Notes under the pieces: generated by a model
What the model saw: only the letters and a program-made list of their open reading frames with translations
Database searches by the model: none
What the model was told of the DNA's origin: nothing
In this document: positions 36,997 through 50,100 of the stretch, in pieces
How positions within the stretch are numbered: position 1 is the stretch's first letter
How the letters are laid out: every line of letters begins with the position of its first letter
Position numbers and translations under genes: made by a program
From: Hormiphora californensis
Lineage: Eukaryota; Ctenophora; Tentaculata; Cydippida; Pleurobrachiidae
Length of the DNA stretch: 64,000 nucleotides
Reading direction: 5' to 3'
NCBI GenBank assembly: GCA_020137815.1
Contig: CM035350.1
Span: 1,918,335 to 1,982,334, forward strand

Positions 36997-37383
36997 TTTC
37001 ATCTTTAGATCAGCTGACAGAGAGAAAGCAACGTAATAATCACGGGAGGGGGGCAGGGGAGGGGAGAAACTGGCAGTGAACTGGGGCGTGTGTAACCTAT
37101 CAAGCAGGGTTACATACAGGGGAGTCTGTTCCTTGATAGTGAAGTACTTCATCATAAAAGCCATTCTAATTCGAAGCAGAAAATGCAAAAGTCATAACTC
37201 GGAGCATTGGGAACATTCTTGGACTAAAAAACCACTGAAATCTTGAGATTAAATTAGATAGATCTCTTCAATTTCACTCATGTCCAAGAAATAATATATC
37301 ACGTGATATCTTTTCAGTTACCCTTTACACACTGGGGCGCTGAGAAATCTGATTGGAAAAAGCTGTAAACCTAAATGCAGCAT

Positions 37384-37680
37384 CTGGCTTTTTTGGCCTT
37401 ACCCCCCCCCCCCCCCCCGCCAAACCTTTCATTTTATAGCATTTAGTAAATGCTATAAATTGAAAGGTTTGGCGGGGGGGGGGGGGGGGGAGGCCAAAAA
37501 AGCCAGATCAATCCCAGATTTTAGCGCGGGTTTTTGGCTTTTTTGGCCCTACTTTTTTTAGGCAAAAAAGGCCAGATAAAAAAGGCCAGATCAAAAAAGG
37601 CCAGATCAAGAAAAAGCCAGATCAATCCCGGATTTCAGGGCGGGTTTGGTTTTTTGGCCTCGCCCGTTTTAGCAAGACAG
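37384..37680. mobile_element. Rearranged member of the AGCCAGATC element family
   Basis: Starts with a 124-bp palindrome, 37384-37507: CTGGCTTTTTTGGCC, a C-run, GCCAAACCTTTCA, an A/T-rich loop, then the full complement. It continues with GCCAGATCAATCCCAGATTT, a few AAAAGGCCAGATC units and 'cccggatttcagggcgggtttgg'. This matches the order of blocks in 5877-6453. Confidence 0.65.
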
Positions 37681-38184
37681 TTTAGAAAGATCGGGAGGAG
37701 TGACTATGAAGTGAAGAGAACACTTTTAAAAAGTTGGTGTCTTGCTTATATTCTTTAAGCAATAATTTCAGCCACAGTTGACTCAATAGAAAGTTTTAGG
37801 TAAAATTGTGTTCCCCTGTGTGTGTACAATCCACAAGGGAAGATAATTGTTGATTCTCTGTCAAATGCTATTTGGCAGATAATCATAATTCTTATTCAGA
37901 TATTAGAAATAGGAAAATTCGTCAAATATAATAGCTATTTTTCAATGACCAAGAAGATTAATTTGCGTTATGCTCACATAACACTTGACTGTCCTTTCAC
38001 GTGACCTATTTTGATCTCACATTCCGTGGTAGCATACAAGTGCAAGGTCACATTAATAACTCACATGAAGGGTTTTATGAAGTAATTCCAATAATTATCT
38101 TGCCTTAATCGACTCAGGGTTAGAACAAAACAATGATTATCTAGAGTGACCTATTTTACTCCTTCATTTTAATCGCTTTTGGGT

Positions 38185-38412
38185 TTAGTGGTGCTCCTTC
38201 AGTACTGCCTTGTTATATTTCTTGTATATCGGTGATATTTGCTGCTTCTTCAAATCCACTGGTATGAATCCGTTAGCAAATGATTGATTCAGGATATACT
38301 TTTCCAGGGCTGAACCCCCCAGTAATTGATCAATGAGTACTAAAACATCATCCATCAATTTTGTTAGAGGTGACCTCCGAAGAACACTGGAACAGTTTGT
38401 GAATTGTGGCAA
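38185..38412 (-). pseudogene. LINE-type reverse transcriptase fragment
   Basis: A 75-codon minus-strand frame contains LEKYILNQSFANGFIPVDLK followed by ISPIYKK. This is the region just before the YRPIS motif in the N-terminal part of non-LTR reverse transcriptases ('...LINxSLxxGxxPxxxKxAxVxPIYKK'). The frame then ends, and neither the endonuclease nor the catalytic FADD motif is seen. A dead fragment. Confidence 0.6.
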
Positions 38413-40645
38413 GCAGATTATTATTATTATAATCAGTCCAGTGAAAGACCTCCACTCTAAACAGGAGGGTACCTCAATCGTCTTGGAGCGATTTTCAACA
38501 GAGAATGCTTATTTCTGAAACTGAAGGTTATGCCTGCGAGTGAAACCAAGGATTCTGGTAGAGGTTTATTTGTCCATCCTCTCGTAAGAAGTGGACTACT
38601 GGGAGAGACTTGCGTTCCTTGCTAATCGCGCATTAATGAAAACTCCTAGTTGGACTATGGGCTGAGCCAGGGCATGGACTTCTAGTAGTTAAACTAGATG
38701 AGTACAGGGGGCTGAAGCATTTGTTCATCTGGATGTATCGGCATGATAAGTCGAACTTTTTGAAGGTTAGAAGATTTTGTGGGCTCGAGTCGGTGCAGTT
38801 GCTATCCACTGACGTAACAATATCCTTTTTGGACCAAGCTCGAGTAACTCTCAAATGTGAAATGCCCGTCAGCTCTCCACTCAAGCAATTTTCGACTGTA
38901 TTTTCTTTTCATTTATGCAAATAGAGGGCTTTTGACTCAGGGGTTCTCCTTTATCCCCCTTTATCTGAGCCACTTCTTTCTCGTCGGTGATCTTTCGGAA
39001 TCCAAAATGCTGATACTCCAGTCATGATACACCAGAAGTTCTTCGCGATGAAACTCTATCAGCTCTTTAAAGTAAAAAAAGAAAGGGGCAGAAGACCTTC
39101 CTCGGCTTAGAAATATTCAAAATTGCTACTTTAAGACACGATGGGCTTATTTTTCGGTTAATTTCTCGGTTTTAGGCTTATTTCAGGAATTATAGGGATT
39201 CTCGACCGATTCTCCGCAAGTTACAGGTGTGGCATGCTTCCCCTAGTGAAACCTGACGACATAAACTTACAGAATACAGGGGTTGCGAGGTAAAACGTAA
39301 CGGACGCCAAACTGAGAAAGATCGTTTCGTTTTGGGAGATTTTTTAAAACTTTTGAGATCTCGATCTCAAAAAATATGAGATGCGCGGCGTCAATTTTGC
39401 AATTGCGCGTCCTTATTTTAAGTAACGCGCGGCTTTGTTTATGCGCGTGCATAATTTTCGCGCTCTGTCACGTGACCAAAATAAGAAAAAACAAGAAAGA
39501 GAATTAAATTAAACACAATTTTCCTGAGTTGTAGAAAATAAATAATTTATACTCAATACTAGTACAAGTCAATAATAATCATTTTGATTTTAAAACACTG
39601 TCACTACTAATTGACTTGTTAATTACATGTTAATTACAGTATTGACTTGTTGAGTAAGGGGTGGATACTCAACAAGTATTGGCAGGTTACAATATTTTAC
39701 TAAAGGAGTCCAGAAATCTTTAGCCTAAGAGTGTCCTAGCGACTAGTACATTTAATTAGCGGTCAGCGGACTAAAAAGAGGGACAGTGCTGAGTGCAGCT
39801 TGTCAATCAAAACCCAACCAAACCCTCACCCTACATAGAACGTCTCAAAGTCTTCTAAGACTGCCATGCCCTATCGACTCTTTTCATCTCCAAAAATATA
39901 CCCGGGTGGATATGCGACCGTTTGAAAGACTGGTGTGTCCTAAGTCTAGCCTTACGAGTAGTGTCATTTACGATCGGGGGTGCAACATGATCATTTCCGG
40001 GTCTATGTAAACATGTTATTCTAGTCTGAGGCGGAACTTTAGGAGTTCCACGAAATTAAATTGGCTCAAACCACGGTTAAACTGGTTTACCGTATAACAA
40101 ATTACTGGTTGCTCTGTACATACAACTATCCAGCTATCTTGAAAACCAGTTGAGAGAACTTGTTTTTGTTGTTGAGCACCATGAAATTGATGCCACGAAT
40201 ATAATAATTTTGGAGCCCTTTTTTAAATCTCCAATCCTTTCCTAAAATTATTTTGGGTTTCCACCTCAGACTAGAAATAAAGGTACATACCACCACAAAA
40301 CCAAGAAATGATAGAACCCGGGGAATAAGTGACACGGCGCATTACAACACAGTAGACTCTCTAACGGTTAAATTAGCGATGTTCCTAACTTGAGAGTAAA
40401 TCTTACATCAAGAATACAGGTTATAATTTCCACTACTACTTCAGTCAAACCTAGATTCACCGGATCCGGACGCATATGAGTTTCCCTCAGTAAATCGAGG
40501 TTTGACTGAATGTAGTTATAACAGTTCCAAGCACAAGAACGTTTCATGTTCTCGTTTTCGCGAAATAACCCCAATTCACTGAAGGCTTCAGAGAAGGGTT
40601 AGGGTGATAGAGTGCCAAATCCTCTAGCTTCTGTTGAAAGCATAC

Positions 40646-40751
40646 CTCGTCAACCACAAAACAGGAACTGTTGTATAGCGTCCACTGCAAGCTCCACCAC
40701 TGTCCGCGGTACTGCCCGTTATACTGGTGGTAGTGTAACTGGCACTGCAAC
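40646..40751 (-). CDS. Isolated exon-like segment, unknown protein
   Basis: A 106-bp piece with an acceptor (cccccatcag) and a donor (GAG|GTATGC). One frame reads HYHQYNGQYRGQWWSLQW and ends in CFVVDE. A second frame is also fully open. A minus-strand segment near 47705-47760 reads LQLQYNREYCGP, which resembles the first frame. No partner exons were found. This may be an exon of an unidentified gene or a repeat. Confidence 0.25.
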
Positions 40752-41307
40752 CTGATGGGGGAAGGTTAGTTAGTGCTGTACAGGGTCCCTGCTGCAGTCA
40801 CGGGATCTCAACAGAGTGCTCCCGACCAATAGAAAGACAGAGTGAGGCCGTGGGAAGCCGCTAGATAAAGCTCTCCTGCAAAAGAAGGAACCCTCAACCC
40901 TCTCTCTTTCCCATCCTCTCACAATTATCTGACTGTTTCCCCGAGACATCAAAAGAAAACCGATGTGGGTCAAGGCTTTCTCTCTCTCTCGAACTCTCTC
41001 TCTCACTCTCTCTCTCTCTCTCTCGAACTCTCTCTCTCTCACTCACTCTGACTCTCACTCTCTCGCTCTTGCTATCATGCTTCTGGGATGTGCGGTCTTT
41101 CTCGTCCAACGCTCTCTCGGTACCAACTCTCACGATCAGTTTATCTTGTTCCCCTTGAGCTCTATTTCATTTTATAACAATCTTCGTTGTGTTACACCAT
41201 AGTCTATCACCATATTTCAATAGTCTTTTTGTCTCTCTACCCCCTATATATCATTCCTCTATCTCTAACATGGGCCTCGCCATGAACTTCGTCACAAGGT
41301 CAGCAGC

Positions 41308-41425
41308 ACGTCACGTGATAAACGCTCGAGTTTTTGACAGAGCACAGATAAGCTGCAATGGACCAATAAGAGACCTTCCTTCCCAGCCAACCAATAGGAG
41401 CCCTCCATCTACCCAGCCAATCACA
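41308..41425. promoter_or_regulatory. CCAAT-box cluster with E-box
   Basis: Three CCAAT boxes in the same orientation (41363, 41391, 41417) spaced about 27 bp apart, with CACGTGA at about 41310. No gene start was recognised nearby, so this is only a motif cluster. Confidence 0.3.
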
Positions 41426-42330
41426 GCACCTCACCTATCGCAGTAGAGGCTTCTAGAAATCCAACTACCAGATTTACTCTGCCTGAATTCTCTTACTGAT
41501 ATTACAACAATCGCTGCTTTTTACTCGTATTGGTTCCATAACTGGGCTTAATTGGTTGCCATAAAAAGCTACAATAATCACTCTCCAAGTTGAATAACTG
41601 GTCTAGCTTTTGAACCTCTAACAAGTGTTGCAATCATTAGCGTATTCATGTGGGTCGACTTGTATGCAACTGGATGCGAAATATTGCAAACGGTATGCCA
41701 CCACGATCAACAAATAATTTAAGTTGCCTCATTGATTTTGGACTACCTTTAACCTTACAATCTAAATTAGATGGTCGCGAAATTTTTTGAATACATGTTG
41801 GCGAAGTGGCGAACACAGAGGGGTGCTCAAGGATACAGGGGATAGTTCATTATATTTTCATTTTTATAATCCTGTATGCCTAGTAGGAGCTATTGGTTCA
41901 ATAAACTAGTCACAGCACCTGGTGATAAGACAATATATTCCCATGCGGGTTTTGGCCCAATTTGACACGAGCAAATGGGAAAAAACATATCTTTTGTGGA
42001 GTAAACGACATAGTGATGCATCATCACTGAATTGGTTTTCACTTTTACCAGCCTGCTTTTTGAACTGTTGAATTCTAGTAGACTGTAGAATTTCTACAGC
42101 AATCTTGTCAAGCTGAAACCATGATTGTATTAATGTTGTTCTGAGCACGCTAGACTACCAGTATTTCTCTAAATAAATATGAATAGTAAAGTTCTGAGTT
42201 TTTGAAGCCCTCTAGATCTCACGCCTCTCCGTCTTGAAAGAATCAGACGCGTTTTTTAACACGATATATAATAGAAATACATACCAAGTGAATAGGGCAC
42301 GTGTGTCTCAAAGACGACCTCCTCGAGTTC

Positions 42331-42530
42331 ACTCTATCTTCACTCTATCGTTCTATCTTCACTCTATCTTTCTATCTTCACTCTGTCGTTCTATCTTCAC
42401 TCTATCGCTCTATCTTCACTCTATCGCTCTATCTTCACTCTATCGTTCTATCTTCACTCTATCGCTCTATCTTCACTCTATCTTTCTATCTTCACTCTGT
42501 CGTTCTACCTTCAAGTTCACTCTATCGCTC
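42331..42530. repeat. Minisatellite, TTCACTCTATCGCTCTATC unit
   Basis: About ten units of roughly 18-19 bp, alternating ATCGCTC, ATCGTTC and ATCTTTC variants. The open frames across it are artefacts. Confidence 0.9.
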
Positions 42531-42693
42531 TATGTTCTTTCTACCATCCTACCTTCCCTTCGTCGTTCTGTCTGCCTTCCTACCTTAAATAACAGAAGCT
42601 CAATCACTATTTCCAAGTATAATGATTTCTTATTTCCTAAAACACATGAGCGCAGCAGAATTTTCAGAGTAAACGAGCGAGCGAGAGAAACCC

Positions 42694-42744
42694 TTGGTTA
42701 CGAAATAACCTTCGCACGCTGGCAAGGGGTGACTTCGTAACCAA
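42694..42744. mobile_element. 51-bp mini-transposon with 9-bp target duplication
   Basis: Starts TTGGTTACGAAATAACC and ends GACTTCGTAACCAA. GAGAAACCC flanks both sides (42685-42693 and 42745-42753). A 62-bp relative with its own 9-bp duplication is at 60061-60122. Confidence 0.75.
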
Positions 42745-42899
42745 GAGAAACCCCGAGGTTAGAGCTAGAACTACCGTTCATTTATCTTCCAATTAATAAA
42801 AATTTGAAATATTATTAATCTAAATATCCAACCCATTTCCCCCAAAACCTTCGGAATCTCCTAGTTCTCTCTTTCTATTTCTCTGTCTCTCTCTCCCCC

Positions 42900-42904
<5 letters not shown>

Positions 42905-42964
<60 letters not shown>

Positions 42965-43817
42965 ATCTCAGAAGGTAGGTGGTGACATGTAACAAGGTGG
43001 AACTAACTACTGAAACTTTCTCTCCGTGCACGCCTATTCGGCCGGATTCCCTCCCGTGCAATATATATTATTCCAGTACCAGCATTAAATATAATTATTG
43101 TGTGACAGAAGTACTCTCCTCTGTGTGACAGAAGTGCTCTCCTCTTCTCGCTTGATAAACTAACTGTCACCAAGTTTTCTGTTTCTCCCGTTTGGTATAA
43201 CAGGCAACAGCTTCCACTGTCCATGCAAAAAGCTCGATCTGGACATTGGATGAAGAAAAAAAGTAAAAACCAGTCCCCTTTACTTTAAATGCAATGCAGT
43301 TGGACAAATTTCAGGGCTGTGAATTGGGATTACGGAAGTTCTCTGACATCCCTTTGACGTAGTACCACCGAATCAGTAGGCCCTTCTCGCTCTGTTTCTC
43401 TCTCAATCTATCATCTCTCTCACTCTATCGCTCTCCCACTCTCTCCCGCTTTGCCTTGGGGTACCCCAAAAGATTAGAACGCGGGGATCTTTGTGGGTCC
43501 GCCGAAGAGCGGGGCTAAAGAATATTGGCTTGGAAGAGAAAAAGGGAGAAGGCGATAAGAATAAAGTGAACTAGAGTTCTAAAAATAATCTTCACATGAA
43601 TCAGATAGAAATGATAGTTTGCGATGACAGAACCTACAAATCTATCACATTCCTCCTGTTTTGTCTTTGATCGTCTATAACCCTGAATATATAACTTCCC
43701 TTAACGGGGCCACTCTCTCTCTCTCACTGTCTTCTGTTGCTAGATTGTTAATGATGACAAATGTGACCCAAACTGGCAAATTCACCCGCCATCCAGCATC
43801 CTAAGTGGCAGATCTGG

Positions 43818-43879
<62 letters not shown>

Positions 43880-43880
43880 T
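42905..43880. repeat. Two TC/GA microsatellites
   Basis: (TC)n at about 42905-42960 and (GA)n at about 43821-43880. Unremarkable sequence lies between them. Confidence 0.85.
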
Positions 43881-44159
43881 AGAGAGAGATAGAGAAGAGA
43901 GAAAGATAGAGAAAGAGAGAAAAAGATCTAGGATAGAATACCTGAAGGCGTTGTAGGAAAGAAGATACAAGGTGATATTTTGGATAGACAGCAACTGCAC
44001 GTGTGTAAGGTAGCGTAGGTGAAACGAGGTGACTCTCAAATTCCAAGTTATCACGTTGCTAGAACTACCCAGCACCTGGGCGACCAACACATGACCTGCT
44101 CTTCGACCTTATAGCCCATATAAAAACAGCGAGTCAGCCCACTCTTTATTCGCCTCTCC

Positions 44160-47100
44160 ACTGTTTGGATAGTTCTCGGGTCCAAAATTTTTGTGGGGAA
44201 CTTGGGGTATAGAAACACCTTTTAGGGAAAAAGTTTGGGTACTTTTGCACGTGAAGTTTTTCATTAGTTAAAATTAAAACCATTAGGAGATGTTTTGAAC
44301 TTTGGTGGGCCGGTCTTTTTAAGCCTTATTTACCCTTCATTCTGCCTTGCGGGGGGCAGAAAATATATTTTTCTTTTTTTTGGTATCCTGTTAAATTTTT
44401 TTCTTTTCAACAACTATATTGTTGCCGCTTAATCCCTTCTATGGGTGCCTTTTTTTCCCCTCTTCTTCCCCTTTTCTACTCTCTCTTCCCCCCCTCTTTT
44501 CTTCCTTTCCTTTATCTCTCTTCCTCTTTCCCCCTCTCTCCTTCCTTTCCCCCCCCCTCTCTCTTCCTTTCTCTCTCCCTCCTCACTTTCCCCCTCTTTC
44601 CCCCCCCTTTCCTCTTTTTCCCCCCTCCTCCCCCTGCTCTTCACCCCCTTTCCGGGGAAATGGAAAAAAAAAAGAAAGGGGCCCCCCAAAAACCCCAAAA
44701 AGGGGAAAACACCCCCTTTTTCTGCCCGACCCTCCCCTTTAGAATCAAAAGGGGTTGGGGCCCCCCCCGGGGGAAAAGGGCGTTTTAGTTGGGTTGGGAT
44801 TTATTTAAAGGTTAAAAATTTCCCAACCCTTTCCCCCCAAAAAGGACCCCACCTTTGTTTGCTTTTCCATTTGCCCCCTTGTTTAAAAATGGGGGGGCCC
44901 CAAAAAAAACACCAGTTGTTTTAAATTTGTTGGGTGTTTTTTTAAATATTTGAAAAAAGCAAAAAGGGGGTTAAAGTCTAGAGTGAAATAGAAAAGGGGA
45001 AAGTCTAATTGAAGTTTGCAAAAAATGCGGAGCAAGGAGCACCATACCTTAAAGCTATTTTCCCCTGAAATTTTTTTTTTTGTTTTAAAGCGAAAAGGGG
45101 GGAGGGGGGGAGGGAGGGGAAAAAGGAGGAGGAGAGGGGAGGGAGAGGAAGGGGAGAAGGGGGAAAAAGGGGGGGGGAGAGAAAAGAAAAAATAGGAAGA
45201 GAAGAAATTGGAATGTTGTGCCCAATTGCTCGGACCCAGCCCCAAAAAATATGTCCCCTCTTAGTCCGCTTGAGTGCGAGCAGAAGGGGAAAAAAGAAAA
45301 AAAAAAAAACCCCCCCCCCCCCCCAATTTTTTTAAAAAAAAACCTTTTTTTTTGGGGGGGAAAGGGGGGGCCCCCCCCCCCGGGGGGGGTTTTTCCCCCT
45401 TTTTTTATCTTTTTTTTTCTCTTCCTTCTCTCCTTTCTTTTCTCTCTCCCCTCTCTCCCCCTCCTGACATACTCTTGGTTCCCTGGGAGGGCTAAGTAGG
45501 ACAAACACGTGATACAGCTGTACGAAGCACCCCCCCGTGGGGGAAAACCAAAAGGAGAAAAGGAGCCACCCCTCGCTATCGTTTTTAATAACCCTCCATT
45601 AAGGGGGGTCATGGGGCAGGGGGGGGATTATAAAAACTTGCCCTGTCTGATGTTGTTGTTGCTGCTGCTGCAGCTGTGTCGCAGTTTTCTTCCTTGCACT
45701 GTCACGTTTGTTGCGTTATACAGCCGTAGCTATTGGCAATGTTCAACGTGACTATGTGAGTGGGACATAGGTAGAGAGGGAGGATAGTAGGATGGAGTGG
45801 GGTGGGGTGGAGGGAAAAGGAGGGTCTGGGAGGCGAATGAGGACAAGACAGAGAATATAAGATAGTACCCCCGATAAAACCACTAAACTGTTTTTTGAAT
45901 GTTTTTCCGGGTTTTTTTGACACTAAAAACCCACCCCCGTTTCATTTAAACCCCCCTTTTTTCCTAAAATAGCTCCTGACTAAGACTATCCAAGTTTTTA
46001 TTTGGGAAAAAGTTCTTCTTTAGTGGAGATCTAACTTGACGAGGGGGTTACTTCCGGCGGTCTCTGCCTAACTGTAACTCCGCTGCACGTGGATTATTGG
46101 TGATTTGCGACACATGCAATCCAACAAATCGTTCAATTACTTTATATATCCTCTCTAATAACTATCTCTCTCACACAGTAAATGCAGTTCTTTCAGTTCA
46201 CTCCCTAACCAACTCTGTATTCCTCTCTTGGGGTCCCTGTAACCTGTCTATTTATCTTCCAGTTGACGATCGTTACTTTGAGTATATAACTAGGGTGCTG
46301 GGCAATGTGTCTCTATCTAGCTCCTCTCAATCACGTTGTTTCCTACCCTCACTGTACTGTTCTCCAAAACGTGATATCTCCATGTTTCTCTTTCCAAGTG
46401 TGCAAGACAGCACTCACAGTTCTGCTCATGCCATCTGCTGCAGCCTGCAGCACGCGGCTCATGCAAGAAAATTCACATTGCAACACATATTCCAGATTCG
46501 TACTCGCCCCCTCCAGTATATTTATAGCTTTGTAGTGTTAGTAGCTCTAATTCATAGTTACAGTATCTTTTTCCTCTCTATCTCTCCAGTCTTACTGGAC
46601 ATTTAGGGGCTTGATAGGGGAAATAAGTTTTCCTTTCATTTAACTAGAATATCAATTTTTCCCCGTTTTTACTATCCTTTAAAAGGGAAAGGAAAATTGC
46701 AAAAGGGGAAAACCCTTAAAAAAAAGGGGGAAAAAACCCCGAAAGTTTTTTGCAAAAAGGGGGAAGAGGAAAACGGGGTTTACGGTGGAAAAAGCACCGG
46801 CCCGAAGGAGGGGGAAGGCACAGCGGAGGACAGAGCGGGGGGAGAAGGAGGGGAAAAGAGAGAGGGGAAAAAGAGGGGGGGGGGGAGAGAAAGAGGAGAG
46901 AGGGAGAGAAGGGGGGAGAAGGAGGGGAGAGAAGAGGGGAGAGAGAGGAGAGAAGAGAAAAGGGGGGAGGGAGAGGGGGGGGAAGGGAGAGGAGAGGGGG
47001 AAAGAGGGAGAAGAGCGGTTTTGTCGAGGTAGATAACCCAAAAAAAACCCAAAAAAAGATTTTTGAAGGGAGCCGCCGTTTCAAAACCTCTAATTTCCCC

Positions 47101-50100
47101 TTTTTTAACCCACCCCCTTTCTATCTCCCTTTCTCTCTTCTTTCTCTCTCTCTCTCTCTATCTCCACTGTAAAAAATCACGGGAAAAGAAAGTGCTTTGA
47201 AAATATCATGGTATGCAGTTTGGGGGAAACCCGAAAAAATTTTAGAGGGGTCACGGGTAATGCAGCGGGGTGAAACTCTGAGATGTGAAACTCACTGAAA
47301 AGAGATAAGAGCAACCCTACTGTCAGCTCCAATTGTCGCATCGCCTTCCTTGCCTCATCTTATTCTATCAAGCACTTTATCGCCGACGTAAGAAACAGAG
47401 AAGATTTTATACTCTCTATCTTTAATAATATGTAACAAGCAAATAACAAACCGGAGAGACAGACAGAAGTATCTAAAATTTCCATTACACGTGCCTAGTT
47501 TTTTCAATCTCCAAGCTCTTCAACTCTCCTCCCATAATCTCCCACATTCTCTCTTCTCGACTATAAAAAGAAGCAGTAAGGCTATCATTTCAAGGTGCCT
47601 CCTGGTCTCATATGATCAAGCTTTTGGGAGAGTCACGTGTGGATGGGATAGATCTTTAAACCGAAAAAGGAGGAGAAACATATTCTCTCCACCACCACTG
47701 CACTACAGCTTAAGGGGACCGCAATACTCCCTGTTGTACTGGAGCTGCAGCACTCCTTCCTTCCCCCTCTCTCTCTCACTCTCCTTCTCTCTATCTCTCT
47801 CTCCCTCTCCAGTCTCTCTCTCTATCCTTCTCTCTCACTCTCGATATATCTCTTTCCCAATTGCTAGACAATACTGTGCTTGCTTCTGTGTTACTTCATT
47901 CTACCGTACCAGCACTGTTTTTATAAAATCCATTCTTTTTAAAGATGTCTCTGCTGTAGATTAAGTCGTGCCGAGTTTGAATTTGCATAGAGGAACTGTG
48001 GCCCTAATTTTTGTTCTGTATTTTGGTTGTGTTTTGATTGATATTTGATGATATAGAAAGAAATTCGGAGACAAATGAGTAGGTGCTGACTGAGAAACAG
48101 ATGAATTCGAGAACAGAGAATCGGAGAAAAATGCCAGAGCCCAGACAATCGAGATCTATGGAGAAAAGAGAATGTGAGAGAGAAAGAAACAAAGAGTGGG
48201 GGATAGAGAAACAGAGGGAAGAACATAGCTGGACTCATTGAAACAGCTGTGCGCAGTAGTGGCCACCGGCGCCATATAATATCACTTGGTTTCGACTTGA
48301 CTTTCAGCTGACAATTTACAGAGAGAATTAGAGAGAGAGAGATAGAGAAAAAAGAGATCGGAAGGGAGAGAGAGAGAAAAGTAGAGAGAGAATGATAGCA
48401 AGGGTGAGAGTGAGCTTAGGAAGAGCGAGAGAATTTACAGACACTGGTACTAAGAAAGGAAGAAGATGCCATGAATCGTGCGGTACTAGCTGTTGCAGTA
48501 GTTAGTAGTTGTTGCATTCAGTTGAGTGTTCCTTATTGAATCAACACCTCTCTAACAGCGTTTAATGCCACTTCACTTCCACAGAACTGCCTCTGCTTGT
48601 TTCCTTCTCCGTGACCTGATTCTCTAAAGTGTACTTTGTAACCTTCCTCTCGGCCCATCCGCTTTTGGCCCCATCTCTGTCTCTCTGTCTTTGCTCCTTT
48701 CTCTCTGTGCAGCTGTACTTTAGTCGTTGTGTCGAGTTTGTGTTGTATCTCCTTATCAAGGTGGTAATTAGTTTACACCCCACCATCCCGCCCAAAACCC
48801 CCCCCCTTTCTCTCTCCCCCTCCCCTCCCCTTTTCTCCTCTCTCCCCCCCCCCTTTTTTTCCCCTCTCTCCCCTCCCCTCTCTCCCCCTTTTTTTCTCTC
48901 TTTTTTCTCCTTTAAAAACTCTACACCGTCCCTCTCCCAAACCCGGGAGCTTAGGGAGGGTTTTAGGGAAACTTTTAAAACCCTACTGCTCCGTACACTT
49001 TGGGACTGCTCCCCCCCAAAACCGGGTTTTAAAATGGGGAGAGAGAGGGGGAGAGATAGAGAGAGGAAAAAAGGGGTAAAAGAGAAGAAGAGAGAGAGAA
49101 AATGAGAGAGGGGAAGAGGGGTAAAAGTGAACCGCCCCCTTTTTTCCCCAGAGTGTACCTATTTCCTGAACTCACACTAACACGTGTATATCTCGTCGTG
49201 GGGGGAGAGAACATTGGGGTACCTCACTAGATCTAGTAGCTGTGTATTGTTTGGTTTGCCCCCTCTCCCCCCTTTTCAGGCTACCTACAGATTTCTAGCT
49301 TCCTTATCTTGCTTTGAGCCCTAAAAAACGGAGAAAATAGGTACCCCCCCCCCCCCATTTTCTTTGGGAGTTTTTTTTTCATTTTGTTTTTCACTTTTTT
49401 TTAAATTCCCCTCTTTCCCCAGTTTTGTCCCCCCTTCTCCTTTTTAAAATCTGCTCTCTTACACGTATACCGCTTGTTACTCTTTCCCCCAAAAACACGG
49501 GCCCCCCCTATAGTCTTCTTTCCCCATTCTCTTTTTTTAAAAAGGGAAATTTTTGCTGTCTTTTCCGGCCCAAATTTGATACAAGCTATCATGACCCGTG
49601 ATACATAGTTTTTCTTCCTTCGCTCTCTTTTGAATCACTGCCAGCTCTTCCCCACCACCAGAAAAGCTGTCCCACACCACCTGGGCCCGATTTAAAAAAC
49701 CCAGATTTTAGCCGTCCCGCTTTCAACCCAAAAAAACCGCCATGAGAAAATAGAGAGAGGGGAAAAAAAATAGGGAGATAGAGGTAGGGGGAGAGAGGGT
49801 AAAGAATGCAGTCCCGGTGGGCAGGCACTGCGGGGCCAGTAAATACCTCCCCCCCATCCGCCCCTCGGTAGCTGGTCATTATCCCGCCCTAAACTGTACT
49901 GTCCTCCTCCCCCCTGGGCTGATTCTATCACACCATCTAGAGCACCCGAGCCCCTTCTGTCCTTCTATCTAACCTTCTATCTCTCTCTCTCTCCTTTTTC
50001 TCCCTCTCCCCAAAGGGTTATCTTTTGCTCCAACCGTTATTTTTCCCTCATCTTGTTTTTTTTCCCCCCCCCCTCCCCCCTTCCCTCCTCTCTTCTCGGA

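Larger units (their letters stand above)
38413..44160. other. No confident gene; repeats and regulatory-like motifs
   Basis: Long stretch with short meaningless open frames. It contains one exon-like piece (40646-40751), a CCAAT cluster, a minisatellite, a 51-bp transposon and two GA/TC microsatellites (about 42905-42960 and 43821-43880). Confidence 0.5.

Noticed and set aside
42331-42530. Regular short repeats that could be mistaken for a CRISPR array
   Set aside because: Units are contiguous with no unique spacers, and the DNA is animal nuclear sequence.
46097-46606. 169-codon plus-strand open frame
   Set aside because: No motif, low-complexity Ser/Leu/Tyr-rich, two other overlapping frames also open, and no splice-linked neighbours.
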